In this document: positions 32,330 to 43,889 of the stretch, piece after piece | Layout: each line of letters starts with the position of its first letter | How positions within the stretch are numbered: position 1 is the first letter of the stretch | Assembly: GCF_052857255.1 (NCBI RefSeq) | Contig: NC_135497.1 | Coordinates: 344,140,183 to 344,204,182 of the forward strand | Origin: Amblyomma americanum | Taxonomy: Eukaryota; Arthropoda; Arachnida; Ixodida; Ixodidae | Direction: 5' to 3' | DNA: 64,000 nt | The notes under the pieces: generated by a model | The model's database searches: none | Told to the model about the DNA's origin: nothing | What the model saw: the letters and a program-made list of their open reading frames with translations, nothing else | Program-made: the position numbers and the translations under genes

Positions 32330-35213
32330 CAACTCTCCCCTTCCGTCAATCGCCATTACGCCTTCACCCGCAGCATATGCGTACGCGCGATGCTTCGTTA
32401 GATCTTCCTTGCTCTTGGCTTATCGCCCTTCGTCATCGCCACACTGCTCCAGTTCTGTTAACGCCGCAACTGAAGAACATCTGCATTGCTCACGCATAAC
32501 ATAGTGCCACAATGCATGGCAAAGTATAGCAGGGGTAAGCAGTGGTAGCGCCTGTACTTCGCATTTGATTTACTGTGCAAATCTCCCGTCATTTTGTTTT
32601 TTGTTGCGGTCGAATTCGAAGCAACCGACATTTTCGCGTCCCGGTTCAAGTTCAAAGCTATAGTAAATTACCAGCAGCATAGTAAAAGCCTCTTATGTTT
32701 CCTTGCAATAAAATAAAACCCACCCAGACAGAGCCTGCGCCGTCATGAATTGCGCCGCCGCAAACAGGAAAGGAAACGCAAGTAATCTTTGTGAAACTTG
32801 AAACCAGTGTAACACCAATCACGTTGTAGCCCAGCTATTATTTGCACAATAGAGATAAGATTAACTGCGCCGAAGCCAATTTCGATGGCTGTCGCTCGCG
32901 CAAAAAGACTCCCAAAATCCACTCAACTGACCCCGTTTTCTGAAATTCTTCCATTCTCGAGTGCCAGTCAAGGCTGAACACTCGTGTTTCCGACTTGTAA
33001 CCGTCATGGGAACTCACTCTTCAGGAACATTTAACTCCGAGTTAGTATAAAGGAATCTGACAAAAAGAGGCATCACGCATAAAAAAAGTGATCAAAAATG
33101 CTACCCTCCGAAATCTTGCGTATAGAGGGTGCTGTAGGGAAAACTAAGTGCTTTTAAACAAAAAGGACTTTTGGTTTAAAAATATGGCTTTTGCCTCATA
33201 GCTTTGCCAGTCCTGGCGGACACCGCAGGTGAATTTTCTTAATTATACCAAGAGAGTTAACAAATTTCTGATAATTTACTTTAAGAACTATTTTGAACTG
33301 GTTGCATTTAGAAATTTGCCTCTAATTGTTAATGATAGCCATATCAGTTTCTGGAATTTTCATTACGCGGTAACTTACGGCGCTGTGCCTACAGAAACTT
33401 TAGCTACATTCGGCCAAAATAAATGCGCTTTCGAAAAGCATTCAGTCAAAGCAACGTTAATTTCGAACGCACGTAGCCGGAAAAAAAGCTAAATTTCCTC
33501 GTGTCACAGCGCCAAGAATACCAGCTTTTCAAAATTTTAAAACCTGGCAAGACAATACTAAATACCAGCTACAAATTCCTATTTGCTACTAGACAGCTAA
33601 CTCTAAATGTTTAAAAATTAAAAATTAGCAACCAGCTCACTACCAAGACGATTCAAAGGCTTTCCAGTGGCCGCCAACACTGGTAAAAATAAGCTTAAAA
33701 TGGCACATTTTTACCTCAAAGAGCCTTTTTTGAGAATTAAGTCTTCCCTGAAATACCCTGTATTAAACAATGATCGGTTTTATCAATTAAAATTCATAAG
33801 AAATACTACTTCAGGAGAGTGTAGATTACGAATTTTTTTCAGTCAAAAGTCAACGGTCTCTTCAGCTGACAAACAATGATATTCAGTCTGTTTGCAAGAA
33901 AAATATAGTGGGCGAAGAGGCGATGATCTTAAGGTAAGAATTATGCTAAAACAAAATTTATATCACGCTGGTGCTTGTTTACTTAAGATTCCTACAGTCG
34001 TAACGAAAGTCTACAAAGACGGCGCTTAGTTTAGTTTTAATAATTTATGTTACAATAGCTGTTGACTGAAAATTTCTCAAAAGAACAATTAGAATATCTC
34101 TGCAAACGCCCACTCCACAAGGGCAAAACCATTGACTAGTGTCCACGGTGGCCAGTCCAAATGCAGCCGCCACCCTGCGTACAAGAATAAGAAGTTATGG
34201 TTGCAGCGACGCTCACTGACTATATACTTGACTTCCAAGCTAGAATCATCGCTGTTCATTGCATCATATTGCGTTCCAGAGGAATTTTAGTTCACAGAGT
34301 TTAAAACAGCAGCAAGCCGACGGATACAAATCCGAACACCACGACGCGTTACATATTCAATACATTCAAAAGGTCTCCACAGTTGCTTCTTACCAAATCT
34401 AAGCATCACTTGAGCAAGACAGTAGAAACATCAACTTTTTGTATCATGCTAAGAAAGCACCATCAGTTTCTTCCACTTTCTACTTCTCAAAAGTAATCTT
34501 AATAAGGAATCAAACAGCTCGGGCTGGGAGTCTGCGAATGTGAGTATCCTATTCATAATGTGATTCGGCTGTTTTGGGCTATGCGATTCATCCGTTGGCA
34601 GAGGTGAATGAGGCACCATTGAGCGCAGGGATACTAGCGCGCATGGCTTGAGGCTCACACAAACTACCCATAAGGTACCGAGAAGTTGGACCACAAGCGA
34701 GATTGTTCCAACGAAAACATTCAGAAAGAGTGCTTTTTCCTTCATCATGCTCAATTCTCATCCACAAAAAGAAGCACCTGTGTTCGCATACAAGTGCACA
34801 GGGTGTGTTTTGCTGGAAAAACCTGTTTCGCAACAGGTACTGTAGGGGACAAAAGTGCCCACACACGATCTGCAACAAATGCATATACCTTTGTTTTCAG
34901 CCGGTGGTCGATATAACACTTCTGGAGATGAAACTAGGACTTGGACTCAGCATTGCGTGCTAGAGAATTGAGCCGAACATCAGAGCACATCATACCTATT
35001 AGCCAATATTATTAGTTGTGATCTCTGAAGAATTTTGTTCCCAATTGTATACTCTCCTTGAAACCGCGCTTCCGAAGCCCATATTATTACACCAAGACAA
35101 ATAGGGTTCGTTTTCCACCTGAACCCTTTAAAATGCCTTCCAGAAATCCACAAATCCCTACAGATTTCGGCTGCGACATTGCTCTCGAGTGATTGTTCCT
35201 CACCTCAAAGATG
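32330..35213. other. Unidentified body of duplication unit 2
   Basis: It is matched piecewise by 24780-27960. I found no coding region that stays open in both units. A stretch near 32960-33270 looks longer than in unit 1 and may hold another small insertion. Confidence 0.5.
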
Positions 35214-35217
35214 ATAT
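35214..35217. repeat. Gypsy target-site duplication, left (atat)
   Basis: The four bases atat precede the 5' LTR and are repeated at 40312-40315. The matching site in unit 1 near 27966 has no insertion. Confidence 0.8.
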
Positions 35218-35371
35218 TGCTACGGACGCTGGGAGGACGACGAAGTGGTTGGTAACGAAGACGACGCTGAGGTGCGCGCTTGTGTGCTGAGAGTCTACTT
35301 CAAGTCATCGGTTCCTTGCGTAGCAGGTTACCTCTGCTCTTTCTACTGCTGCTCCTATCCGCCACGCATCA
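35218..35371 (+). repeat. Gypsy 5' LTR
   Basis: It begins tgctacggac and ends cgcatca. It is followed by tttggtggaggttgaaa, where a primer-binding site is expected; I cannot match this confidently to a tRNA. It differs from the 3' LTR by six substitutions. Confidence 0.92.
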
Positions 35372-35441
35372 TTTGGTGGAGGTTGAAAATTCGATCCCCG
35401 ACCTCAAGCTGGCTCTCCGTCGTGGCCGCCGTCTCGCCAAC

Positions 35442-36615
35442 ATGTCTACCGAGTCCGAGCCATCTCCCTCTCCGTCAACACCGCCAGCGGTCGTCGTCGC
35501 CCACCACCGCGAACCGGGCACGTTCTGCGGCACAGACAACGTTGATGTGGACGACTGGCTGGCCCTTTACGAACGCGTCAGCACGCACAACAGGTGGGAT
35601 CCAACGCTGATGCTCGCTAATGTGATATTTTACCTGACCGGCACCGCGAGAGTGTGGTTCGAAACCCACGAAGATGACTTGACCTCATGGGACATATGTA
35701 AGCAGAAGCTCCGCGACCTCTTCGGAAAACCCATCGGCCGCCAACTCGCCGCCAAGAAGGCACTCGCGTCCCGCGTCCAAACTTCCTCCGAGCCATACAT
35801 AGCCTACATAGAAGACGTCCTCGCCTTGTGCCGTAAAGTTGATAAAGACATGTCCGAAGCAGATCGAGTTGGCCACATACTGAAAGGCATTGCCGATGAT
35901 GCCTTTAATCTGCTTCTATGCAGACTGTTCCACGGTCGCTTCTGTTCTTGAGGTGTGCCGCCGTTTCGAGCAAGCCAAACACCGGCGCATTTCTCACCGT
36001 TTTCACCGGCTGCCGAACACTGCTGCTAGCTCCTCCTGTGAATATCTGCCAACATTGCGGAAGCCTTCCGACCCGGCTAACTTAACCCGTATCGTGCACC
36101 GCGAACTGGAGGCGATGACGACCGCTGTTTCTTCCTTGCCACTGCCGGACAACACCTTTGCCCTCATCCAAGCCCTCGTTCGCCAGGAGGTTGCGAACTT
36201 GGCCGTCCGTTCTCCTCGCGTCGTGGACAACGCTCATGCCAGCCCGGACCCTCCAGTGATCGCAGCTGCCACTTACAGTCGCAGCTTCTCGCCTCGGTAC
36301 CGATATCGTAATCCTGCCGAATGGCGTACCTCTGATGACATCCCGATCTGTTTTACCTGCTCTCGCGTCGGACACATCTCCCGTCACTGCCGCAGCCGTT
36401 GGTCCCCGCCACCTCACCCCTACTCCTTCGTCGACCGCCGCAACGACTACGGCCCGCACCGCTTCACACCACGACCCGATCCGCTCCCTGACGAGCCCGC
36501 TCCGCACGCTCGTGGGTCCAGCCGCTCACCTTCCCCATTAGGCCGCCGCTCCTGTTCTCCTCCCACACGCCGCAGCCCTTCTCCTTCGACCTCCCGTCAT
36601 TCCTCGGAAAACTAG
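35442..36615 (+). pseudogene. Gypsy gag polyprotein (frameshifted)
   Basis: Gag forms the virus-like particle in the cytoplasm. I start it at the ATG at 35442 (MSTESEPSPSPS); an upstream in-frame ATG at 35280 lies in the LTR and is unlikely to be used. The capsid region includes DNVDVDDWLALYERV and FYLTGTARVWFETH. A small deletion near 35925-35932 shifts the frame; the second part, open from about 35890, carries DCSTVASVLEVCRRFEQAK and a single CCHC knuckle CFTCSRVGHISRHC near 36350-36390. It ends in a Ser/Arg/Pro-rich tail at 36615. The shift would prevent a full-length Gag. Confidence 0.85.
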
Positions 36616-36697
36616 CCGATGCAGCCCCCGGAGGTGACGCTGCATCATTGACCCGGCCTGAAAATCCTCTCTTGACCCCCGCTGCCAACGTAATCTC

Positions 36698-39600
36698 TTG
36701 AAAGTTCTCGTGGATTGTGTCCCGGTCCTTGCCCTCATTGATACTGGCGCCCAAGTGTCTATCCTGAGCTCTTCTTTGCGTCGCCGTCTGAAGAAAGTTT
36801 TAACGCCTGCCGCCATGTCCACGGATCGCGTCGCCGATGGCAGCCCCGCTGCCTTGATTGGAATGTGCACTGCGAGAGTCAGCATTGCCGGGCGTCATAT
36901 ACCCGTTCTGTTCACCGTCCTGACCCGGTGCCCTCAGGACATAATCCTTGGCCTTGACTTTTTAACCGCGCATTCAGCTCTTATTGACTGTTCCTCAGGA
37001 CTTCCTCGATTGGATCTGCCCCTGTGCAATGACGACTCCACCAGCTCACCTCGCCTTCAATCCACCGAGTTTGCTCGTCTCCCGCCACAAACTGCTGTCT
37101 ACATCCCTCTGTCGCCTTCTCCTCCCGTCCCTGATGGAGACTACGTCGCCTTCCCTATCACCGCTGTGATTCTGAATCGTAATGTCCTCTTTCCCCACAC
37201 CATTGTCCACATCACCAACACCTGCACCTGCCTCCCTGTCCTCAACTTCAGCCTGTCCCCTCAGGTACTTCCGACCGGCATTTCCATTGCTGATCTGTCC
37301 CCGTTGACCGATTTCACAGTTTCTGTCCTGGCTCCTGACCCAACGACTGCCGTCTCCAATGTCCCTACATCGCAACCCTCCCGTGAGGACTCTATTTCCC
37401 GGATGATCGCGGCCGACCTGCCCTCTGCTGATTCTACAGCTCTTCACAGCCTTTCGTCCTCCTACAGTGATATTTTTGACATTGGGTACCGTCCCTTGGG
37501 TCAAACCTCTGTTGTCGCCCACCACATTGACACCGACGAAGCCCGCCCTATTCACGGACGGCACTATAGGGTCTCCCTCGCAGAGCGCCGTGTTATTCAG
37601 GCAGAGGTGGACAAGATGCTGGCCCGCAACATCATCGATCCTTCGAGTAGTCCTTGGGCGTCCCCTGTCGTGCTTGTTAAAAAGAAAGATCAAACCTGGC
37701 GATTCTGCGTCGATTACCGCCATTTGAATGCCGTCACAAAGAAAGACGTCTACCCTTTGCCCCGAATTGACGACGCTCTCGACTGCTTGCACGGCGCCCG
37801 TTACTTTTCCTCCATCGATCTTCGCTCAGGGTACTGGCAGATCGCTGTCGATGAACGGGATCGGGATAAAACCGCCTTTGTCACCCCGAACGGCCTGTAC
37901 CAATTTAAAGTCATGCCTTTCGGCCTGTGCAATGCCCCTGCGACCTTCGAGCGCATGATGGACTCCCTCCTGTGCGGTTTTAAGTGGACGACATGCCTCT
38001 TCTATTTAGATGACGTGATTGTTTTTTCGTCCACATTCCAAAGCCACCTGCATCGCCTTTCAGCCATCCTTGCCGTCTTCCGCCGCGCTGGTCTTCAGCT
38101 GAACTCGAAGAAATGTACCTTCGGCCGCCGTCAGCTCAAGGTCCTTGGCCACTTGGTCAATTCTGCTGGGATACAACCCGACCCTGACAAAGTCCGCGCC
38201 GTGCGTTCATTTCCTACTCCGTGCTCCTCCGGTAATGTGCGCAGATTTCTCGGCCTATGTTCCTATTTCCGCCGGTTCATCCAGAACTTTGCGGAAATAG
38301 CCCGACCTCTTACCACGCTCCTCAAGAAGGACATCCCGTTCTCTTGGGGACCCCCCCAAGCTGACCCCTTCAGAGCCCTTATCAGTGCCCTAACTGCTCC
38401 ACCTGTGTTGGCGCACTTTGATCCTTCAGCCCCTACGGAACTTCGGACCGATGCGAGCGGCCATGGCATTGGTGCCCTACTTGCTCAGCGGCAACGCAAC
38501 AAGCTTCACGTTATTGCGTACGCCAGCCGTCTCATTTCTGTGTCAGAGCGCAACTATTCTATCACCGAGCGGGAATGCCTCGCTCTGGTTTGGGCTATTG
38601 CAAAATTCCGCCCTTACTTGTTTGGGCACCCTTTCTCTGTTATCACGGATCACCACGCCTTATGCTGGCTTTCTTCGCTCAAAGACCCTACTGGCCGGCT
38701 GGGGCGCTGGGCTCTTCGCCTTCAAGAGTACACATTTTGTGTCGTCCACAAGTCCGGCCGCTTGCACCAGGACGCGGATTGCTTGTCCCGTTACCCTGTC
38801 GATCCGCCTTCCTCCAACGAATGCGAGGCTGACGCCTGCGTCTTATCCATCTCGGCCTTACGCAACATTGCGCAAGAACAGCGCTTGGATTCTTCGCTAC
38901 GTTCCCTCATCGACCGCCTCACTGCCAACCGCTGTGATGCGTCCCTCGCCCAGTTTGTGCTCCTTGAGAACGTCCTCTACCGGCGCAATATGCGGCCTGA
39001 CGGCGCTGACCTCTTGCTCGTGGTCCCTCAACACCTGCGCAGCAGCGTCCTTGAACAGCTTCATGACGTTCCCACGGCCGGTCATCTTGGAGTCTCCCGC
39101 ACCTACGACAGCGTGCGCCGCCGCTTCTTTTGGCCGGTCTATACTGTTCTGTCCGCCGTTATATGGCCGCTTGCGAACTGTGCCAACGGCGGAAGACGCC
39201 CTCGGTTCTCCCTCCCGGGAACCTTCAGCCGATTCCCATCCACGGAGACCCGTTTTCCCGTGTCGGCCTCGACCTCCTCGGCCTTTTTCCGGTGCCTTCT
39301 ATGGGAAACAAATGGATCGCGGTCGCGACGGACTACTCCACGCGCTACGCTATTACTCGAGCAATCCCAACCAGCTGCACAACTGATGTCGCTGACTTTC
39401 TCCTGCACGACGTCATACTCCACCACGGTGCTCCCCGTCACCTGCTCACCGATCGCGGTCGCTGCTTTCTTTCCAAAGTGGTCGCCGAACTCCTCCGCTC
39501 CTGCTCCGTCCGTCATCAATTCGCCACGGCCTACCATCCGCAGACGAACGGCCTCACTGAACGTTTGAACCGTACCCTCACCTACATGATTTCCATGTAC

Positions 39601-40117
39601 GTCTCCGACCATCACCACGACTGGGATATTAGCCTCCCATTTGTTACATTCGCCTACAATTCTACGCGTCACGATACAGCCGGTTTCTCCCCTTTTTACC
39701 TTCTCTTTGGCCGCGATCCTTTGCTGCCCTTCGACAGCGTACTGCCCGCCACCGCCTACACGAGTCCTTACGCTCGGGACGCCATCGCTCGCACCGACGC
39801 TGCCCATCTTGTCGCCCGCCAGCGGCTGTCGGCCTCCCAAGTCAATCAGAAACGACGTCATGACTGTCGCCGTCGTGAAGTCACCTACTCTCCTGGCTCC
39901 CTTGTGTTACTCTGGATCCCTTCCCGCCGTGTGGGCCTTTGCGAAAAACTGCCCCCCCCTATATACAGGCCCTTATCGGGTCGTACGTCCGGTGACCGCG
40001 GTGACGTACGAGATCACCCCGCTACATCCGCCATCTCCGGCCGCTGCACCCCGCACCGACATCGTCCATGTGTCCCGCCTCAAACCTTACAACTCGCCGT
40101 CTAGCTGGCCTGTGTAG
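36698..40117 (+). pseudogene. Gypsy pol (PR-RT-RH-IN), frameshifted
   Basis: The main frame is open to 39568; the 36698 boundary is arbitrary, since pol is probably expressed by frameshift from gag (its frame differs from the gag end). Protease LIDTGAQVS lies near 36740. RT has FCVDYRHLNAVT near 37704, SSIDLRSGYWQI near 37810, MPFGLCNAPATFERMM near 37914 and YLDD near 38003. RNase H has RTDASGHGIGALLA near 38445, TERECLALVWAI near 38565 and TDHHALCWL near 38647. Integrase HHCC starts near 39060 (HDVPTAGHLG). A 1-bp loss near 39136 shifts the frame; the integrase core follows with GLDLLG, LTDRGRCF and TNGLTERLN. Another shift in a C-run near 39955 moves the C-terminus, which ends at 40117. Confidence 0.9.
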
Positions 40118-40144
40118 TGCGCACCGGGACGGTGCTTTTGCCGC

Positions 40145-40154
40145 GAGGGGGGGG
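40145..40154 (+). promoter_or_regulatory. Polypurine tract
   Basis: gagggggggg lies three bases upstream of the 3' LTR, the expected site for plus-strand priming in LTR retrotransposons. Confidence 0.8.
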
Positions 40155-40157
40155 TCA

Positions 40158-40311
40158 TGCTACGGACCCTGGGAGGACGACGAAGTGGTTGGTAACGAAG
40201 ACGACGCTGAGGTGCGCGCTTGTGTGCTGAGAGTCTACTTCAAGCCATCGGTTCCTTGCGAAGCAGGTTACCTCTGCTCTTTCTACTGCTGCTTCTAGCC
40301 GCCACGTATCA
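40158..40311 (+). repeat. Gypsy 3' LTR
   Basis: It begins tgctacggac and ends cgtatca, with the same length as the 5' LTR and six differences. It is followed by the atat target-site duplication at 40312-40315. Confidence 0.92.
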
Positions 40312-40315
40312 ATAT
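40312..40315. repeat. Gypsy target-site duplication, right (atat)
   Basis: Copy of 35214-35217; the sequence after it resumes the interrupted RTE fragment of unit 2. Confidence 0.8.
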
Positions 40316-40845
40316 CATGCCTAATAAAATTATTAAATATGACATTGCCTAGCTAAGTCACTGAGGAGATTAATTGCTAAACAAGGTCAATGAATTGGAG
40401 AGGCAGAGTGGAACTGTGAATATGAAAATTAACTATGCAGTTAATATCCTGAGTCACGTAGCAAGGCAATGTCAAACAGGTCAACGAATTGGACAGGCAG
40501 AGCGGCACTGTAGATATAAAAATTAACTACGCAGCAAACCAAACTTATGTTACACAGTCTCGGAGGCCAACAGCAATTTACATTTTGCCGCCCGGTGCTC
40601 GAAGAGGTAATAGAATACTTCAACTTAGCGAAGGCATTGACCGCTGATGCGGATAACGGGTGTAGAAAAAAGCACATTAGACAGGTTCTCTCAGATCATG
40701 AACGACAGTTTACCAATATCCCTGTCGAGAAAACATAACAGCTGCATGTTACCGCTACTCACCAAAGGGGCAGGAAAGAGGAGGCTAGCGAAAACGGTTC
40801 AATATTATGGGATTAATACTATTGGTTCAATATTCTGCCTAAATG
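40316..40845 (+). pseudogene. RTE reverse transcriptase fragment (unit 2)
   Basis: It is homologous to 27970-28388 and to the RTE at 20300-20760. Recognisable pieces are a DIA-like start near 40343, an INELDRQSGTVDIKINYA-like reading near 40485 and a SLPISLSRKHNS stretch near 40710. There are several stops and frame changes. An internal tandem duplication of about 94 bp sets it apart from unit 1. Confidence 0.7.
40385..40572. repeat. ~94-bp tandem duplication in RTE fragment
   Basis: ggtcaatgaattggagaggc at 40385 recurs as ggtcaacgaattggacaggc at 40479, followed in both by a gaaaattaactaygcag-like stretch. The two units have diverged. Unit 1 has a single copy, so this arose in unit 2. Confidence 0.75.
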
Positions 40846-41640
40846 GTTTCAAAGCCTAAGTTTCACCCACATTCACTGATATATCTAAATGTTTCGCGAC
40901 TACCAAGCGAGGCAATCGCAATTTAGGAGCTACATACGGCAGAGACATAGCGCCCGTCGCTTGCCACGAACGCCTCCCGATGGCTGACTCCATGGTTTTG
41001 TTTGAAAGCTGTTCTCCTTCCCCACTACCTGCCATTACTCAATACTGTGAAAAACGTATTGAACGGCCGCATTCCACTGTTTTTAGGCCTCTACAACTAC
41101 TTTCGAAGGGTTGTCGCGTGCACTTGAAACCAGATTTTTTCTGCTTTCTGTTTTTTACGACATGATAAGGCTTACAGAAATTTTATTGTTTTTATGGTGC
41201 AATTTCAGAAATGTTATGCCCTTGAGTTGAGAAAGAACTAAACTATGGAGCTATGCTAGTTTTATTTGGCTGAGTGACACAATTCATATTTTGTGGACCA
41301 TATTGTCACCTCACTACACTTCATAGTTATTGTGCTTGGACGAAACTTAACCCCTTTTTTGATGATATATTTCACCAACAATATAATTATGACAACTCAG
41401 AGTGCAGGTCTTCGGCAACAGCCCTATTTTAGTCAAAACCAAAATTATAGAAAGTGTCTTAACGACCCATACAAAATTTACTAATTAGGCTGCAGTTGTT
41501 TTCCTATATTATGGAAGTAATTGAGATATAGTGAAGCTAATTGGATTCTTCAGAACAGAAAAATAAACACATCTGCACACCTAATATTATTGTGACATAT
41601 GTAATAATAAAAATAATCATATCGAGACCCGCGTCTCCTA
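40845..41640. mobile_element. Unidentified ~0.8-kb insertion in RTE (unit 2 copy)
   Basis: It is homologous to 28403-29232: a gcgcctgtcgcttgccacga-like word at 40949, tgtcacctcactacac near 41305 and gaaagtgtctta near 41451 follow in the same order. It is non-coding. The left target-site word is no longer clear; the right one reads aggacagcgctgcc near 41649. Confidence 0.55.
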
Positions 41641-42017
41641 TTAACATAAGGACAGCGCTGCCAGCTATTGAATGAAAAATGATAAGTGTAACCTTAAGAG
41701 ACAGGAGTAGGGCAGAGTGGGTCAGGGAGCAATCAAGGGTTAATGCAATCCTACGCGAAAGCAACAGAGAGAAATAAGGTTAGGCAGTGTAAGTAATGCG
41801 ACGGCAAGATATGCGATGGTCCTGAGTGCCAACCGACTGGATTCGATGGGAACGAATGGCTAGCAGGAGGTGGTAGATAATTAGGCGGCCGGATAAGATT
41901 AAGAAGTTTGAGAGGATACGGTGGTCGCCATTAGCACAGGACAGGGTCAACTGGAGAGATATCGGAGAGGCCTTTTTCCTGCACTGGGCGTAGTCAGGCT
42001 GATAATAATGATGATGG
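41640..42017 (+). pseudogene. RTE 3' end with decayed tail (unit 2)
   Basis: C-terminal RTE readings (AEWVREQSRVNAILRESNRE, then DWRDIGEAFFLHWA-like with changes) lead to a stop and the tail ctgataataatgatgatg at 41998-42015. It has no TIR element at the site where unit 1 has one (near 41822). Confidence 0.78.
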
Positions 42018-42019
42018 GA

Positions 42020-43655
42020 TATGTCGCTCGAGTCGGGCCTGGCACACACGAAGCAGTTATTCATCCACTCAGTTTTGACCCCAGTCTTGATTAGAGACAT
42101 AGACAGACCATATTTCACGAAACTGGGGTTAACCTCCTTTCTGCGGGGATCGCTTGACGGATGGCCCTATCCCCTGACATTACAGTGGGAGAACTGAGCG
42201 CGCGTGGAAATTAGTATGTGAATAAAAGTAGATTTAGTTCTAAATGCTAAAACCAAGCACAAGCAGAGAACGTCACACTGGATCCCGCAGCACAGACCTT
42301 ATATATTTGTGCGGTCCTCACTCTATCTCGTTGCCGCTATATAAGATGAAAGAAATAGTGTGGGCGAATATGGCATGAGCTGTCCGCACACGTTTAGAGG
42401 CGGAGAGCATTCCTTTCGATGCTAAAGACCCGAAAACGCCTCGCTTTTGCACAGTGGCTAAACACTTGCATTCGTAATGGCGCAAGCAGACGGCAGTCTT
42501 TATACGGTAAGGTACAATCAAGAAAGGTGCTTTTTCTATTCGCTGGGGCTGAATTTCACGCAACTAACGTTTTGATATACCAGGCATGCCGCCTCGACAT
42601 GAGGGATTGGACACAGGCATGGACGCAGGAAAGAACGATTAATCTTTGAGTATGTTTCGGCGTGCAACGCCGGACAGTATATCTGGTGTAAAATTCTATG
42701 CAGATTTTTGTTGCAGAATTTATAAAATATACTTAGACGTGCTCTGTGCATTTGGCCTGTGCAGCAAGGCGAGCATCATATGCGGTTACAAATTAAAATT
42801 AAAAGACCTATAATTCATTACAACCACAAATGAATAATTACCTTTTATCAGTTTTTTTTATTTATTGCGCAAGATTATGTTGGCAAATTGAAGCACCTCA
42901 ACACGCGAAAGTGTGCTCAGTTTTAAAATGTTTGTGTCGGCATTGTAGTCCGACACATCGGACGAAAAAAGCACGCTTTTTATATTCACTATTTTGGGTT
43001 TTCCTTGTTAATCAGTGAAGAACTAGCCACGATTCAATGTTAAAAGCAAAAAATGCTGATGCCGTCATTTTAACTATCGCTTGGAAGAATTGGACGTTTC
43101 CGTGATGACACCACACACAAAGACGCCATTTGATAAATGTGCGAGATACGGCCAACTTAACTAAAAATGGAATATATCTTTCTTTCGTTCCATACCTAGA
43201 ACGCCGTCGTGCATTCGCAAATAAAAAAAATGGGTCTCACCTTCGTTTTGAAATCTGCAATTACAGAAAAATCGTTTGCCCTGAAAAAATTCAGAAGCTT
43301 AATAGTCATTTCCAGTTTATCAAAGCTATTTTTCTTCTTTTGACCCTTGTGGCATCGATTGATACTAAAACACACAGGTTCAACCCCATCCTTTTAAATT
43401 GATGAAAATAACATTCATTTTTTTCTAGGATTCTTTTTTTCTATGATAGGCATCTCATTTCTCGCATTTCCACTCAGCTAGGCGGTCTAAGGAAGAAGAA
43501 GCAGCAACACTGTATGCGTGTATAAATAGGCCGTGGTACAGCAAATTTGTAAATTCGCAGCAAATTTGTAGATCCACCGTCAAGGGGTTTGTAGGCTGTC
43601 CTCTGCAATCTCCCATATATTGTTCAACTCAACGGGGGTCTGAGTACAAGCATAC
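42020..43655. other. Unidentified stretch
   Basis: About 1.6 kb of AT-rich DNA has no recognisable gene, repeat or RNA. The longest open frames are about 90-110 codons without motifs. Confidence 0.45.
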
Positions 43656-43659
43656 ATAA

Positions 43660-43880
43660 GACTTCACTCACGCTGCCGCACAGCAGAACTCGCAGCAGCT
43701 CAGATGGGAACCGCCGCTTCTTAGCTTCTGCGGCCGGACGCCCCCAGAGATGGAGTGGTCCAAGCATCGTGACATTGAGAGGAGCCACCGCTCCCCAGGT
43801 TCGCAAGGCGACCGTGGCCACTCCGCAGGGTGTAGATGCTTGAAGCGCAATTTCCCAAACCCCGAACGATGTCTGCCTCA
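43660..43880. other. GC-rich patch, identity unknown
   Basis: A 220-bp GC-rich block stands in AT-rich surroundings and is open in several minus-strand frames (60-67 codons). It could be an exon or part of an unknown repeat. I recognise no domain and see no clear splice signals. Confidence 0.2.
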
Positions 43881-43889
43881 GACAGGCAA

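Larger units (their letters stand above)
35218..40311 (+). mobile_element. Complete Ty3/Gypsy LTR retrotransposon (5.09 kb)
   Basis: Two 154-bp direct LTRs flank gag and pol; the order protease, RT, RNase H, integrase is that of Ty3/Gypsy. A 4-bp TSD (atat) flanks it and a polypurine tract precedes the 3' LTR. The LTRs differ at 6 of 154 positions (about 4 percent), so the insertion is not recent, though it is younger than the tandem duplication it interrupts. Three frameshifts break gag and pol. There is no env-like ORF after pol. Confidence 0.95.
30140..42017. repeat. Old tandem duplication, unit 2
   Basis: It is homologous in order to 24140-30140 and lies directly next to it in the same orientation. 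It is about twice as long because it holds a putative LTR and a Penelope-like relic (30671-32190) and a complete Gypsy element (35218-40311). Unlike unit 1 it keeps the RTE 3' end down to a decayed TGA/ATG tail. Confidence 0.85.
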
